Assembly (NCBI RefSeq): GCF_014641615.1
Contig: NZ_BMIB01000004.1
Coordinates: forward strand, 744,001-808,000
From: Filimonas zeae
GTDB lineage: Bacteria > Bacteroidota > Bacteroidia > Chitinophagales > Chitinophagaceae
Reading direction: 5' to 3'
DNA: 64,000 bases
Shown here: piece by piece, positions 9,538-17,644 of the stretch
Position numbering within the stretch: the first letter of the stretch is position 1
How the letters are laid out: each line of letters opens with the position of its first letter
The notes under the pieces: generated by a model
The model's input: only the letters and a program-made list of their open reading frames with translations
Told to the model about the DNA's origin: nothing
Database searches by the model: none
Translations under genes and position numbers: made by a program

Positions 9538-10893
9538 ATGAAACAAGAGAGCATACTGATTGTAGAAGACGAGTTTATTGTGGCGAACGATTTAAGAATC
9601 ATGCTGAAAAAGGCAGGGTTTGCAATCTGTGGCATAGCTGCCTCGGTAGACCAGGCCCGTAACCTGATTGCCACTAAAAAGCCTGACTGGATATTGCTGG
9701 ATATTATGCTGCAGGGCAGACAAACGGGTATTGACCTGGCGCGGGAACTGGTTCAGCAGAAAATTCCTTTTTTATACGTATCTGCCAATACCAACCAGAC
9801 AACCCTGGAAGCCGCTAAAGCCACACAGCCTTACGGCTTTCTGGTAAAGCCTTTCCGCGAAAAAGACCTGATGGTAATGCTGGATATTGCCCGTTACCGC
9901 CATCAGGTAGAAACCGGCACTTCTCATGTACGCGCTACTGCCGCCAATAAAACCATGCAGGATATTATAGGGCAAAGCACGCTGCTGCAACAGGCGCTGG
10001 AAAAAATAAGAATCGTAGCAGGTACGGATACCTCGGTATTAATACTGGGCGAAAGCGGTACCGGTAAAGAAAAAACCGCGCTGGCCGTACACCAGCTATC
10101 GCCCCGTGCCGCTAAGCCGTTTATTACGCTTAACTGCGCCGCCCTGCCCGAATCGCTGATTGAATCGGAATTGTTTGGCCATGAACGTGGGGCTTTTACA
10201 GGTGCCAGCGCCCGCCGTGCCGGCAAGTTTGAGCAGGCAGCAGGCGGCACGCTGTTTCTGGATGAAATAGGTGAGATGCCACTGGAAGCGCAGGCCAGGC
10301 TGTTACGGGTATTACAGGAAAAAGAGATAGAACGCCTGGGTGGCGATAAAACCATTAAGGTAGATGTACGTATTGTTACAGCCACCAACCGCAACCTGGA
10401 AAAAGAAGTAGCCGCAGGCCGCTTTCGGCTGGATTTGTATTTCAGACTCAACGTGTTTCCGATAGAACTACCTCCGCTGCGCGCACGCCGGGAAGACATT
10501 CCGCAGCTGGCTTATTACTTTCTGAAGCATTATGCCCCAAAATATCAGAAAGCAGCGGATACCATAAGCCCGGCTGCTATGCAACAACTACAGCAATACC
10601 ATTGGCCGGGCAACATTCGCGAGTTGCAACACCTGGTTGAACGCCATGTATTACTGGCACCGGGCAGCACCATTGAACATTTTCAGCTGCCGGAAACTAT
10701 GGCGGTACCAACACCGGACGATGAGCGTATTAAAACACTGGAAGAGCTGGAAAGGGACCATATTATGCAGGTACTGAAAGCCTGCAAAGGCAAGGTGGCC
10801 GGGTCCGGAGGTGCAGCAGAAGCCCTGCATATACCCGCCGGTACGCTGTATTCCAAAATTAAAAAACTGGGTATTAAAACAGGCTACCAATAA
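9538..10893 (+). CDS. sigma-54-dependent response regulator (REC-AAA+-Fis)
   Basis: An NtrC-type activator of 451 residues. The receiver domain spans 1-120 with acidic pocket E10-D11, phosphoacceptor D55, S82 and K104. The AAA+ domain has Walker A GESGTGKE (171-178), sigma-54 contact loop GAFTGA (218-223), Walker B TLFLDEIG (238-245) and WPGNIREL (356-363). A Fis-type helix-turn-helix occupies about 401-447. The residues just after Walker A read KTALAVH, whereas the two paralogues in this island have LIARAIH and LVARYIH; the normally conserved Arg is lost. It follows the short kinase by 29 bp and presumably receives its phosphate. It faces the regulator at 10904-12034, with only 10 bp between the two stops. 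Confidence 0.92.
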   Translation: MKQESILIVEDEFIVANDLRIMLKKAGFAICGIAASVDQARNLIATKKPDWILLDIMLQGRQTGIDLARELVQQKIPFLYVSANTNQTTLEAAKATQPYGFLVKPFREKDLMVMLDIARYRHQVETGTSHVRATAANKTMQDIIGQSTLLQQALEKIRIVAGTDTSVLILGESGTGKEKTALAVHQLSPRAAKPFITLNCAALPESLIESELFGHERGAFTGASARRAGKFEQAAGGTLFLDEIGEMPLEAQARLLRVLQEKEIERLGGDKTIKVDVRIVTATNRNLEKEVAAGRFRLDLYFRLNVFPIELPPLRARREDIPQLAYYFLKHYAPKYQKAADTISPAAMQQLQQYHWPGNIRELQHLVERHVLLAPGSTIEHFQLPETMAVPTPDDERIKTLEELERDHIMQVLKACKGKVAGSGGAAEALHIPAGTLYSKIKKLGIKTGYQ

Positions 10894-10903
10894 CAGTAGT
10901 CCG

Positions 10904-12034
10904 CTAAAAGTCGCGCTCTATAAAATGTTCTTTTTTAATACCCAGGCGCTGCATTTTAGATATAAGCGTGGTAGAAGGCATGCCCAGCAGCACTGCCGCA
11001 CCGTGCGGCCCTGATATGCGGCCTTTGCAATGGTTTACCACTTTCAGTATATACTCGCGGTCTATCTCATCCAGCGTGCGTATAGGTTCTTCCTGCGCGG
11101 CTTCTTCCAGGTATTTCCTATCAGGCGCATCGGGCAGGTAAATAGTGCGCAGCACGCCATCCCCATTTAACAGCACACTTCTTTCTATTACGTGCTGTAA
11201 CTCTCTTATATTTCCCGGCCAGGTATAATTGCGCAAATCCTGTAGAGCTTTGCGCGAAATACCCGTGATATTCTTTCCGGCTGCTTTGGCCTGTTTGGTA
11301 GCGAAGAAGCCTGCCAGGGCGGCAATATCTTCCCGCCGGTGGCGCAGTGGCGGTAAGGCAATAGGAAAAACATTTAACCGGTAATACAAATCGTTACGGA
11401 AAGTGCCGTTCATTACCTCGCGCTGCAGCTCGCGGTTGGTGGCCGCTATGATGCGCACATTTACTTTAATGCTTTTGTTACCGCCTATACGCTCTACCAC
11501 TCTCTCCTGCAATACGCGCAGCAGCTTGGCCTGTAACAGCAAAGGCAGTTCACCTATTTCATCCAGAAACAGAGTACTGTTATCTGCCTGCTCAAATTTG
11601 CCGGCGCGGCTTTCCATGGCACCGGTAAAAGCGCCCTTCTCATGCCCGAATAACTCGCTCTCCATCAAGCTGGCAGGTATGGCAGCACAGTTAACGGTAA
11701 CCATAGCTTTGCCCCTGGCGGGCGATGCCTGGTGTATGGCGCGGGCAATCAATTCTTTACCCGTACCCGTTTCGCCGGTAATTAATACAGTGGTAGAGGA
11801 GGCTGCCACCTGCGACAGCAGGGTAAAAATATCGGCCATCTCTTTTCCCGAGCCTATAATATCCGGAAAAGCTTCAGACGCAGGCTTGCTTGCGCCAGTG
11901 TCCAATGGCAGGGCTTCTAACTCATTTTTATAGGCTTCTATTTGTTTGTTCAGCTTCTCTATCTGGCTGTCTTTCTCTGCCAGCATTTGTATAAGCCGCT
12001 CAGTATCTGAAAGCAGGGCGGGCTTCTTCATCAT
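10904..12034 (-). CDS. sigma-54 activator without receiver domain
   Basis: This 376-residue protein has a coiled-coil N-terminus (about 10-42) in place of a receiver or GAF domain. The AAA+ domain has Walker A GETGTGKE (87-94), GAFTGA (134-139) and Walker B TLFLDEIG (154-161), followed by a Fis-type helix-turn-helix ending LGMPSTTLISKMQRLGI. With no receiver it should be controlled by a partner protein or by level of expression. Two ATGs are adjacent at 12034 and 12031. An exact -7 box lies at 12076-12083, so it has its own promoter, separated from the upstream esterase by a terminator. Confidence 0.9.
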   Translation of the reverse strand: MMKKPALLSDTERLIQMLAEKDSQIEKLNKQIEAYKNELEALPLDTGASKPASEAFPDIIGSGKEMADIFTLLSQVAASSTTVLITGETGTGKELIARAIHQASPARGKAMVTVNCAAIPASLMESELFGHEKGAFTGAMESRAGKFEQADNSTLFLDEIGELPLLLQAKLLRVLQERVVERIGGNKSIKVNVRIIAATNRELQREVMNGTFRNDLYYRLNVFPIALPPLRHRREDIAALAGFFATKQAKAAGKNITGISRKALQDLRNYTWPGNIRELQHVIERSVLLNGDGVLRTIYLPDAPDRKYLEEAAQEEPIRTLDEIDREYILKVVNHCKGRISGPHGAAVLLGMPSTTLISKMQRLGIKKEHFIERDF

Positions 12035-12075
12035 AAGGATAATGGTTTATCACTTTAACTAGTAACACATCCCTG

Positions 12076-12083
12076 CAAAACTA
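12076..12083 (-). promoter_or_regulatory. Bacteroidota -7 box for the 10904-12034 activator
   Basis: TAGTTTTG on the minus strand matches TAnnTTTG exactly and lies 42 bp before the ATG, giving a leader of about 35 nt. No convincing -33 TTG was fixed. Confidence 0.5.
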
Positions 12084-12106
12084 AGGCATAACACAATATG
12101 CTAAAA

Positions 12107-12135
12107 CGGCCGTGTACTGAATCAGAACACGGCCG
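12107..12135 (-). terminator. terminator after secreted esterase gene
   Basis: CGGCCGTGT (12107-12115) and ACACGGCCG (12127-12135) form a 9-bp stem with an 11-nt loop. On the minus strand TTTTAG follows, 24 nt after the esterase stop. Confidence 0.7.
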
Positions 12136-12159
12136 CTTGCTAATTCTATTTAGCGGATT

Positions 12160-13203
12160 TTATTGCAATGCTTTCTTCAGCTCCGTAGCAGCATAACGCA
12201 AGGCAGATTGTACGGCGGGTACCGTAGCCAGCGGGTTTAACAAACCATAATCGTGAATCATACCCTGTATTCTTACCAGTGTTACATCCACGCCTGCTGC
12301 ATCCATCTTTCTCGCATAAGCTTCTCCCTCATCGCGCAGCACATCGTTTTCAGCGGTTTGCACCAGCGTAGGCGGCAGGCCTTTCAGCTGTTCCAGGCTG
12401 GCCTGCAAAGGGGCTGCGTAAATATCGTTCCGCTTGTCTTTGGGTATATAGTTATCCCAGAACCAGATCATCATATTTCTGGTAAGAAAACGGGAGGTAG
12501 CGTATTGCAGGTAAGAACCGGTTTCAAAACTGGCATCGGTTACCGGCCAGAACAACAGCTGAAACTTCAGCTCAGGCCCCTTTTTATCTTTTGCCATTAA
12601 AGCCGTGGCAGCTGCCAGATTACCACCGGCACTGTTACCTACTACGGCCAGTCGCTTACCATCCAGCTGTACTTCTGCACCATGCTCTGCCACCCATTTG
12701 GTAGCGGCATAGGTTTCATTAATAGCTGTGGGATATTTTACTTCGGGCGAGCGGCTGTATTCTACAAACACCGCAGCAGTACCGGAGTACACTACCAGAT
12801 CGCGTACAAAACGTTTATGCGTGGCAAAATCGCCCAGTACCCAGCCACCGCCATGGAAAAACATAAAAGCAGGCAGCACACCGGTTACACCTGCCGGGCG
12901 CACAATAAACAACTTTACGGTAACACCATCCTGCGTTACATCTTTTTCCGCTACCTCAATACCGGAAACATCTGCTGCCACAGAAGCCTGCGCGCCTTCC
13001 AGCACCTTACGCGCTTCCGTAGGCTGCATCTGCTCCATAGGCTTACCACCGCCGCTGTTTAATACATGTAAAAAAGCTTTGGTACGGGTTTCAATAGCAG
13101 GGTCGCCGGCAGGATCAATAGGTTTTATCTGCGCGTCTGCCGTGTTGGCCGCGGCGGCAATAGCGCCTGCTGCCAGAATACTTTTCATTGCTTGCTTGGT
13201 CAT
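12160..13203 (-). CDS. secreted alpha/beta-hydrolase, hormone-sensitive-lipase type
   Basis: A signal peptide (about 1-25, ending TADAQ) precedes an alpha/beta-hydrolase fold. The oxyanion-hole motif FHGGGW, the nucleophile elbow GNSAGG, an Asp in TAENDVLRDEG and a His in MIHDYG form the expected catalytic set of the HSL/acetyl-esterase family. It is predicted to hydrolyse short-chain esters in the periplasm or outside the cell; the substrate is unknown. It starts 27 bp after the stop of the hydrolase at 13231-14013 and is probably co-transcribed with it. A GC-rich terminator follows. An internal ATG at residue 6 could also be the start and keeps the signal peptide. Confidence 0.88.
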   Translation of the reverse strand: MTKQAMKSILAAGAIAAAANTADAQIKPIDPAGDPAIETRTKAFLHVLNSGGGKPMEQMQPTEARKVLEGAQASVAADVSGIEVAEKDVTQDGVTVKLFIVRPAGVTGVLPAFMFFHGGGWVLGDFATHKRFVRDLVVYSGTAAVFVEYSRSPEVKYPTAINETYAATKWVAEHGAEVQLDGKRLAVVGNSAGGNLAAATALMAKDKKGPELKFQLLFWPVTDASFETGSYLQYATSRFLTRNMMIWFWDNYIPKDKRNDIYAAPLQASLEQLKGLPPTLVQTAENDVLRDEGEAYARKMDAAGVDVTLVRIQGMIHDYGLLNPLATVPAVQSALRYAATELKKALQ

Positions 13204-13230
13204 GATTCTATGTTTATGGTATATATCGGA

Positions 13231-14013
13231 TTATTGCTTTGCTATCCAGGCCAGTATAAAATCGGCATCCTCTTTCCAGGTGGGCAGCCCCAGTACAAAA
13301 TGATTACGCCCCTGTTTGTTTACATACTCCACTACCGACTGCGGGTTGCTGTAACGTTTATAATTACGGTAGTTAAGTGAAGCGGGAATACACTGATCTT
13401 CGCTGCCAGACAGCATGAGTAACGGATTGTGTTTTTTCTTAAAATCAACCTTACCATCGTTACCCAGTGCGCCACGTATAGCCCGGCGCGACTCTGGTAT
13501 TACCAGCGCATCATATGTACGTTGCTGCTCCTCCAGCGTCATGCCATTGGTAAACGCATACTGCCAGCTTTTAAACGGCCGCAGGTAGGTAGTGTTGGCT
13601 GATGAAAACAGCCCCAGCGCTGCTGCATTGGATTTATAAAAAGAAAACTCCAGCGGCAACACCCCTTTGGGTGGTACAGAATGAATAGCAATGCCTGCCG
13701 CACCATACCCCTTGTTCAGCAACACCTGTGTAAGAAAGCCACCAAACGAATGGCCTATCAGAATAGGTTTTTCAGGCAGGTCGTTGATAATACGGATATA
13801 ATGATCCAGCAATTGCGCCAGGGTTAGCGAAGCCAGTTTTTTATCGGGCTGCTTTGCGCGCTGCACCACAGCACTCTGTTCTTTATAAGGCCATGGCGGC
13901 GCCAGTGTGGTATAGCCTTTTTGTATGAAATAATTTTTCCAGTCGTCCCAGCAGTGATGACTTACATAGGCGCCGGTTAATAACACAATTGTTCTGGATT
14001 GAATAGTGCTCAT
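13231..14013 (-). CDS. alpha/beta-hydrolase (cytoplasmic)
   Basis: A 260-residue protein starting IVLLTGAYVSHHCWDDW, typical of short alpha/beta-hydrolases. The nucleophile elbow is GHSFGG; LMLSGSEDQCIP holds the likely acid and GRNHFVLG the His. No signal peptide is visible. The closest families are non-haem haloperoxidase-like and lipase/esterase hydrolases, so I cannot name a substrate. It is the first gene of a two-gene unit with the secreted esterase, and is divergent from accA across a 202-bp gap. Confidence 0.82.
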   Translation of the reverse strand: MSTIQSRTIVLLTGAYVSHHCWDDWKNYFIQKGYTTLAPPWPYKEQSAVVQRAKQPDKKLASLTLAQLLDHYIRIINDLPEKPILIGHSFGGFLTQVLLNKGYGAAGIAIHSVPPKGVLPLEFSFYKSNAAALGLFSSANTTYLRPFKSWQYAFTNGMTLEEQQRTYDALVIPESRRAIRGALGNDGKVDFKKKHNPLLMLSGSEDQCIPASLNYRNYKRYSNPQSVVEYVNKQGRNHFVLGLPTWKEDADFILAWIAKQ

Positions 14014-14215
14014 ATCTCAGGGGCTTGATTTGATGAAGTGAATCGATAAAGCAAAGCTATTCTGCCGGGTATGGGTGGGCAATGCAGATATAGCACAAGT
14101 GGTTGTATATATAAGCCTGCTAAATACAGCCAGGCACGTATTATACAACAGATGGCAGCGTATGACCAACAGCTGCCACAGGCCAATACGCCTTATTTGC
14201 AGTAACTAGCAGGCT

Positions 14216-15166
14216 ATGTATGCAGCAGACCGCCGGCATTTTTTAGATTTTGAACAACCTTTGGCCACGGTGTGGAAGCAACTGCAAAACACACCGGAAG
14301 ATAACCCATTGTATACACAACTGCAACAGCAGTTACTGGCTATGCGGCATGTGGCTACCAGCCATTTAAGCGCCTGGCAAACCGTGCAGCTGAGCCGCCA
14401 TATAAACCGGCCGGATACGCTTACTTATCTGCAACATATTACCACCGGGTTTACGGAGTTGCATGGCGACCGTTATGTACACGACGACAAATCTATCGTA
14501 GGTGGCCTGGCTACGTTTAACGGACAAACGGTTATGTTTATAGGCCATGAGAAAGGGCATAATTTGCCCGACCGCCAATACAGAAACTTCGGTATGCCCC
14601 ACCCACCGGGTTACCGCAAAGCATTGCGCCTGATGAAGCTGGCAGAAAAATTTCAAAAACCTGTGGTTACTTTCATTAATACCCCCGGCGCCTACCCCGG
14701 TGTTGCATCGCAGTTACAGGGTGGTGGCGAAGCCATAGCCCGTGCTATTTACGAAACACTGCAGCTTAGGATACCGGTGATAGCGGTAATAACCGGCGAG
14801 GGTGGCAGCGGCGGTGCATTGGGCATAGGGGCCGGAGACGTATTGCTGATGCAGCAGCATACCTGGTGCTCTGTAGTATCGCCCGAAAGTTGCAGCGCCA
14901 TTCTGTGGCACAACAGTACTGCTAAGGAAGTGGCTGCGGAACAATTGCGGCTTACGGCTGCTCACATGCTGCAATACGGGCTTATAACAGGTATTATTCC
15001 GGAGCCAACCGGCGGGGCACACTGGGATACTGCACAGGCTGCCAGCCACTTGCACCAGGCTATTGCTGCAGAACTGGAAAAACTATCAGCACAAAGCCCT
15101 GAAAGTCGCATCCGGCAACGTATTGAAAAATATGCTGCTATAGGGTTTTGGGAACAAAAGAACTAA
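14216..15166 (+). CDS. accA: acetyl-CoA carboxylase carboxyltransferase alpha subunit, divergent copy
   Basis: The 316-residue length is normal for AccA, which transfers carboxyl from biotin to acetyl-CoA as (AccA-AccD)2. Family signatures are present: FTELHGDR, VGGLATF, GHEKG, RNFGMPHPPGYRKALRLMKLAEKF, TPGAYPG, GEGGSGGALGIG and GGAHWD. The segment after TPGAYPG reads LQGGGEAIAR where most AccA proteins have RGQSEAIAR. No accD, accB or accC is nearby; instead sigma-54 regulators flank it on both sides. This suggests a specialised or second AccA, though it could be the only copy. GGCAC at 14133 is a weak sigma-54-like -24 element upstream. The next gene starts 33 bp after its stop. Confidence 0.88.
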   Translation: MYAADRRHFLDFEQPLATVWKQLQNTPEDNPLYTQLQQQLLAMRHVATSHLSAWQTVQLSRHINRPDTLTYLQHITTGFTELHGDRYVHDDKSIVGGLATFNGQTVMFIGHEKGHNLPDRQYRNFGMPHPPGYRKALRLMKLAEKFQKPVVTFINTPGAYPGVASQLQGGGEAIARAIYETLQLRIPVIAVITGEGGSGGALGIGAGDVLLMQQHTWCSVVSPESCSAILWHNSTAKEVAAEQLRLTAAHMLQYGLITGIIPEPTGGAHWDTAQAASHLHQAIAAELEKLSAQSPESRIRQRIEKYAAIGFWEQKN

Positions 15167-15171
15167 ATTTG
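15164..15171 (+). promoter_or_regulatory. -7 box overlapping the accA stop codon
   Basis: TAAATTTG matches TAnnTTTG; its first three bases are the accA stop TAA. It lies 28 bp before the ATG of the response regulator at 15200 and could give that gene its own transcript in addition to read-through from accA. Confidence 0.45.
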
Positions 15172-15199
15172 TTATATCTATCCCTTCAGTACAACATTC

Positions 15200-16588
15200 A
15201 TGAGTCAGAAAATTCTGATAGTAGAAGACCAGTTTATCGAAGCCAATAACCTGCAGATGATTCTGGAGAAAAGTGGTTATGTGGTAAGCGGTATTGCCCG
15301 CTCTGTAAAAGCAGCCCTTGATCTGATAGCCCGTAGCACCCCCGATATGGTGTTACTGGATATTTTTCTTCAGGGCGATCTTACGGGTATTGACCTGGCC
15401 AGAATTCTGCGGCAGAAACATATTGGCTTTGTATATCTCTCCGCCAATTCTAATAAACCCACACTGGATGCAGCCAAGGCCACACACCCTTACGGCTTTC
15501 TGGTAAAACCTTACCGCGAAAAAGATGTACTGGTTACACTGGATGTGGCCTGGTACCTGCATGCGCATAATCAGCAACCACACCCGGCTGTAAAAGAACT
15601 GCCTGCTAACCGGCGCCCCACTGCACCGGTACATGCTTTTATTGGCAACAGCCCGGCCTTGTTAAAAGCGCTTCAAATGGCTGAAACCGTAGCCGCATCA
15701 GACACATCTGTGCTGATACTGGGCGAGAGTGGAACCGGCAAAGAACTGGTAGCCCGGTATATTCATCATCTTTCTAAAAGGCACACACAGGCACTTGTTA
15801 CGGTAAACTGCGCCGCCCTGCCTGCCAACCTGATTGAATCGGAATTGTTTGGGCACGAAAGAGGTGCTTTTACCGGTGCGGTAGATAAACGAATAGGCAA
15901 GTTTGAACAGGCAGCAGGCAGCAGCTTGTTTCTGGATGAGATAGGTGAAATGCCTTTTGATTTACAGGCCAAGTTGCTGCGGGTGCTACAGGAAAAAGAA
16001 ATTGAACGCATTGGCGGCCGTGAAGTAATACAAACCGATGTGCGCATTATTGCCGCCACCAACCGCAACCTGGAAAAAGAGATTGCAGATGGCAGGTTTC
16101 GGTTGGATTTGTATTACCGGTTAAACGTATTTCCGGTTTATATGCCCGCACTGCGGGAAAGACCCGAAGACATTCTGCCGCTTGCCCGGCATTTTATACA
16201 GCAGTTTGCACAGGAAAATCATAAAGTAATCAACGATCTGGCACCTAAAGCGGTGGAAACATTACTGCAATACTCCTGGCCTGGCAACATACGCGAACTG
16301 GAGAATATGATGGAAAGATGTGTATTGTTATGCACCGGAGATACCATACGCGAAATACCGCTTACACAAAAGAACTTGTACCCGGTTGCCGCCTTTAGCG
16401 ATGAACAGAAAATAAAAACCATTGCCGAAAATGAGCGTGACCATATTGCTGCTGCGCTAAAACAATGTAATGGTAAAATATTTGGCAAAGGAGGGGCCGC
16501 TGAACTGCTGGGTATAAACGTTTCTACCCTTAATTCGCGCATTAAAAAACTGGGTATAGAAAAGCACCGGTTGTTTTCAGGCGAGTAA
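15200..16588 (+). CDS. sigma-54-dependent response regulator (REC-AAA+-Fis)
   Basis: A 462-residue NtrC-type regulator. The receiver domain has E9-D10, phosphoacceptor D54 (VLLDIFLQG) and K103. The AAA+ domain carries Walker A GESGTGKE (175-182), GAFTGA (222-227) and Walker B SLFLDEIG (242-249); the Fis-type helix-turn-helix is near 410-455. All catalytic residues look intact, including LVARYIH after Walker A. It is a paralogue of the regulator at 9538-10893. No kinase lies directly beside it on the same strand; the nearest are the short kinase at 8702 and the TPR kinase at 17628. Its target promoters cannot be read from the sequence. Confidence 0.92.
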   Translation: MSQKILIVEDQFIEANNLQMILEKSGYVVSGIARSVKAALDLIARSTPDMVLLDIFLQGDLTGIDLARILRQKHIGFVYLSANSNKPTLDAAKATHPYGFLVKPYREKDVLVTLDVAWYLHAHNQQPHPAVKELPANRRPTAPVHAFIGNSPALLKALQMAETVAASDTSVLILGESGTGKELVARYIHHLSKRHTQALVTVNCAALPANLIESELFGHERGAFTGAVDKRIGKFEQAAGSSLFLDEIGEMPFDLQAKLLRVLQEKEIERIGGREVIQTDVRIIAATNRNLEKEIADGRFRLDLYYRLNVFPVYMPALRERPEDILPLARHFIQQFAQENHKVINDLAPKAVETLLQYSWPGNIRELENMMERCVLLCTGDTIREIPLTQKNLYPVAAFSDEQKIKTIAENERDHIAAALKQCNGKIFGKGGAAELLGINVSTLNSRIKKLGIEKHRLFSGE

Positions 16589-16614
16589 CAGCGCATTGTT
16601 GAAATAACGACAAG

Positions 16615-16645
16615 GATTTCGCGATTTATCGAAATATCGCAAATC
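16615..16645. repeat. imperfect inverted repeat upstream of araC-type gene
   Basis: GATTTCGCGAT (16615-16625) and ATCGCAAATC (16636-16645) pair over 10 bp with one bulged C. It sits between the response-regulator stop and the AraC start and could be an operator for a regulator of this island or a weak terminator. Confidence 0.4.
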
Positions 16646-16695
16646 TGCAAAAGCCCATTATCGCGCAAATACTTAAAAATCAATTAGTTAACACA

Positions 16696-16710
16696 TGGCA
16701 CATTAGTTGG
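16696..16710 (+). promoter_or_regulatory. near-match sigma-54 promoter upstream of araC-type gene
   Basis: TGGCAC-ATTAG-TTGG has the full -24 element and correct spacing of the sigma-54 consensus TGGCAC-N5-TTGC, but the -12 C is G. It ends 46 bp before the ATG at 16757. Confidence 0.35.
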
Positions 16711-16756
16711 CTTATTAAATAGTACCGACTACTTAATAACCAAAATAATCACTACT

Positions 16757-17644
16757 ATGTCATTCAGCACTTTACTGCCCCATACACCACGGGCGGGCTT
16801 TAAAACCGACACCCAACCTCCCTTTTATATCCAATCCTTTACAGCCGATTCGGAAAACGGGCCTGCACCCTTTGATACTTTTACCCGGCTTTCCCGCTAT
16901 GAAATTATTTGGTTTACAGAAGGTACAGGTACACTTACGGTAGATATAGACAACCACTCCATTCACGATAACATGATATTTTGCCTGGTACCCGGACAAA
17001 TACGCAATTGCCAGATAACGGAACCGGTACAGGGCTTTTATATTTCTTTTTCAGAAGACTTTTTGTACCAGACAGATATTTATAAACGTGGTATAAGCAC
17101 CCTGCACCCCTATTCTGCCGTTACCAGCGCCTCTTTTATTACGGTAGACGCGGCAATGCAGCAGGAGATTGAATTTGTGGTAAACAAAATGAAGAAGGAG
17201 TTTGAAAACTACAACCTGCTGCGCTCTGAAATTCTGAGCGGACTGCTGTATATTCTAAGCACCTATATATCCCGCAAACTGGAGAAAAGAGCAGACGATA
17301 CTATTTCATCCAAAGATGCGGGCCTGGTACAACAGTTTATGCAAATGCTGCGCAACCAGTATACAACCATGAAACAGGTGAGCGACTATGCTGCTGAACT
17401 ATATGTATCGCCCAATTACTTAAACCGGGCAGTGAAAAAAATAACCGGCTTTACCGCCAGTGCACAAATACAACGGCACATAGTAATGGAAGCCAAGAAG
17501 CAGGCTATACATACCACGGGTAGCATGAAGGAAATTGCTTACACCCTTGGCTTTACAGATATAGCGCACTTTAGCAAATTTTTTAAAAACAACTCCGGTA
17601 TGAGTTTTACCAACTACCGCAAACACCTTAGCTATTCGGTATAG
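16757..17644 (+). CDS. AraC-family transcriptional regulator
   Basis: The 295-residue protein has an N-terminal cupin-like sensing region (YEIIWFTEGTGTLTVDIDNH, about 48-67) and a C-terminal AraC double helix-turn-helix from about 190. The latter is recognised by YAAELYVSPNYLNRAVKKITG and the second-helix motif IAYTLGFTDIAHFSKFFKNNSGMSFTNYR. It is expected to sense a small molecule and control nearby or distant genes. Its stop codon lies inside the 3' end of the TPR kinase gene on the other strand, a 17-bp tail-to-tail overlap. Confidence 0.92.
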   Translation: MSFSTLLPHTPRAGFKTDTQPPFYIQSFTADSENGPAPFDTFTRLSRYEIIWFTEGTGTLTVDIDNHSIHDNMIFCLVPGQIRNCQITEPVQGFYISFSEDFLYQTDIYKRGISTLHPYSAVTSASFITVDAAMQQEIEFVVNKMKKEFENYNLLRSEILSGLLYILSTYISRKLEKRADDTISSKDAGLVQQFMQMLRNQYTTMKQVSDYAAELYVSPNYLNRAVKKITGFTASAQIQRHIVMEAKKQAIHTTGSMKEIAYTLGFTDIAHFSKFFKNNSGMSFTNYRKHLSYSV

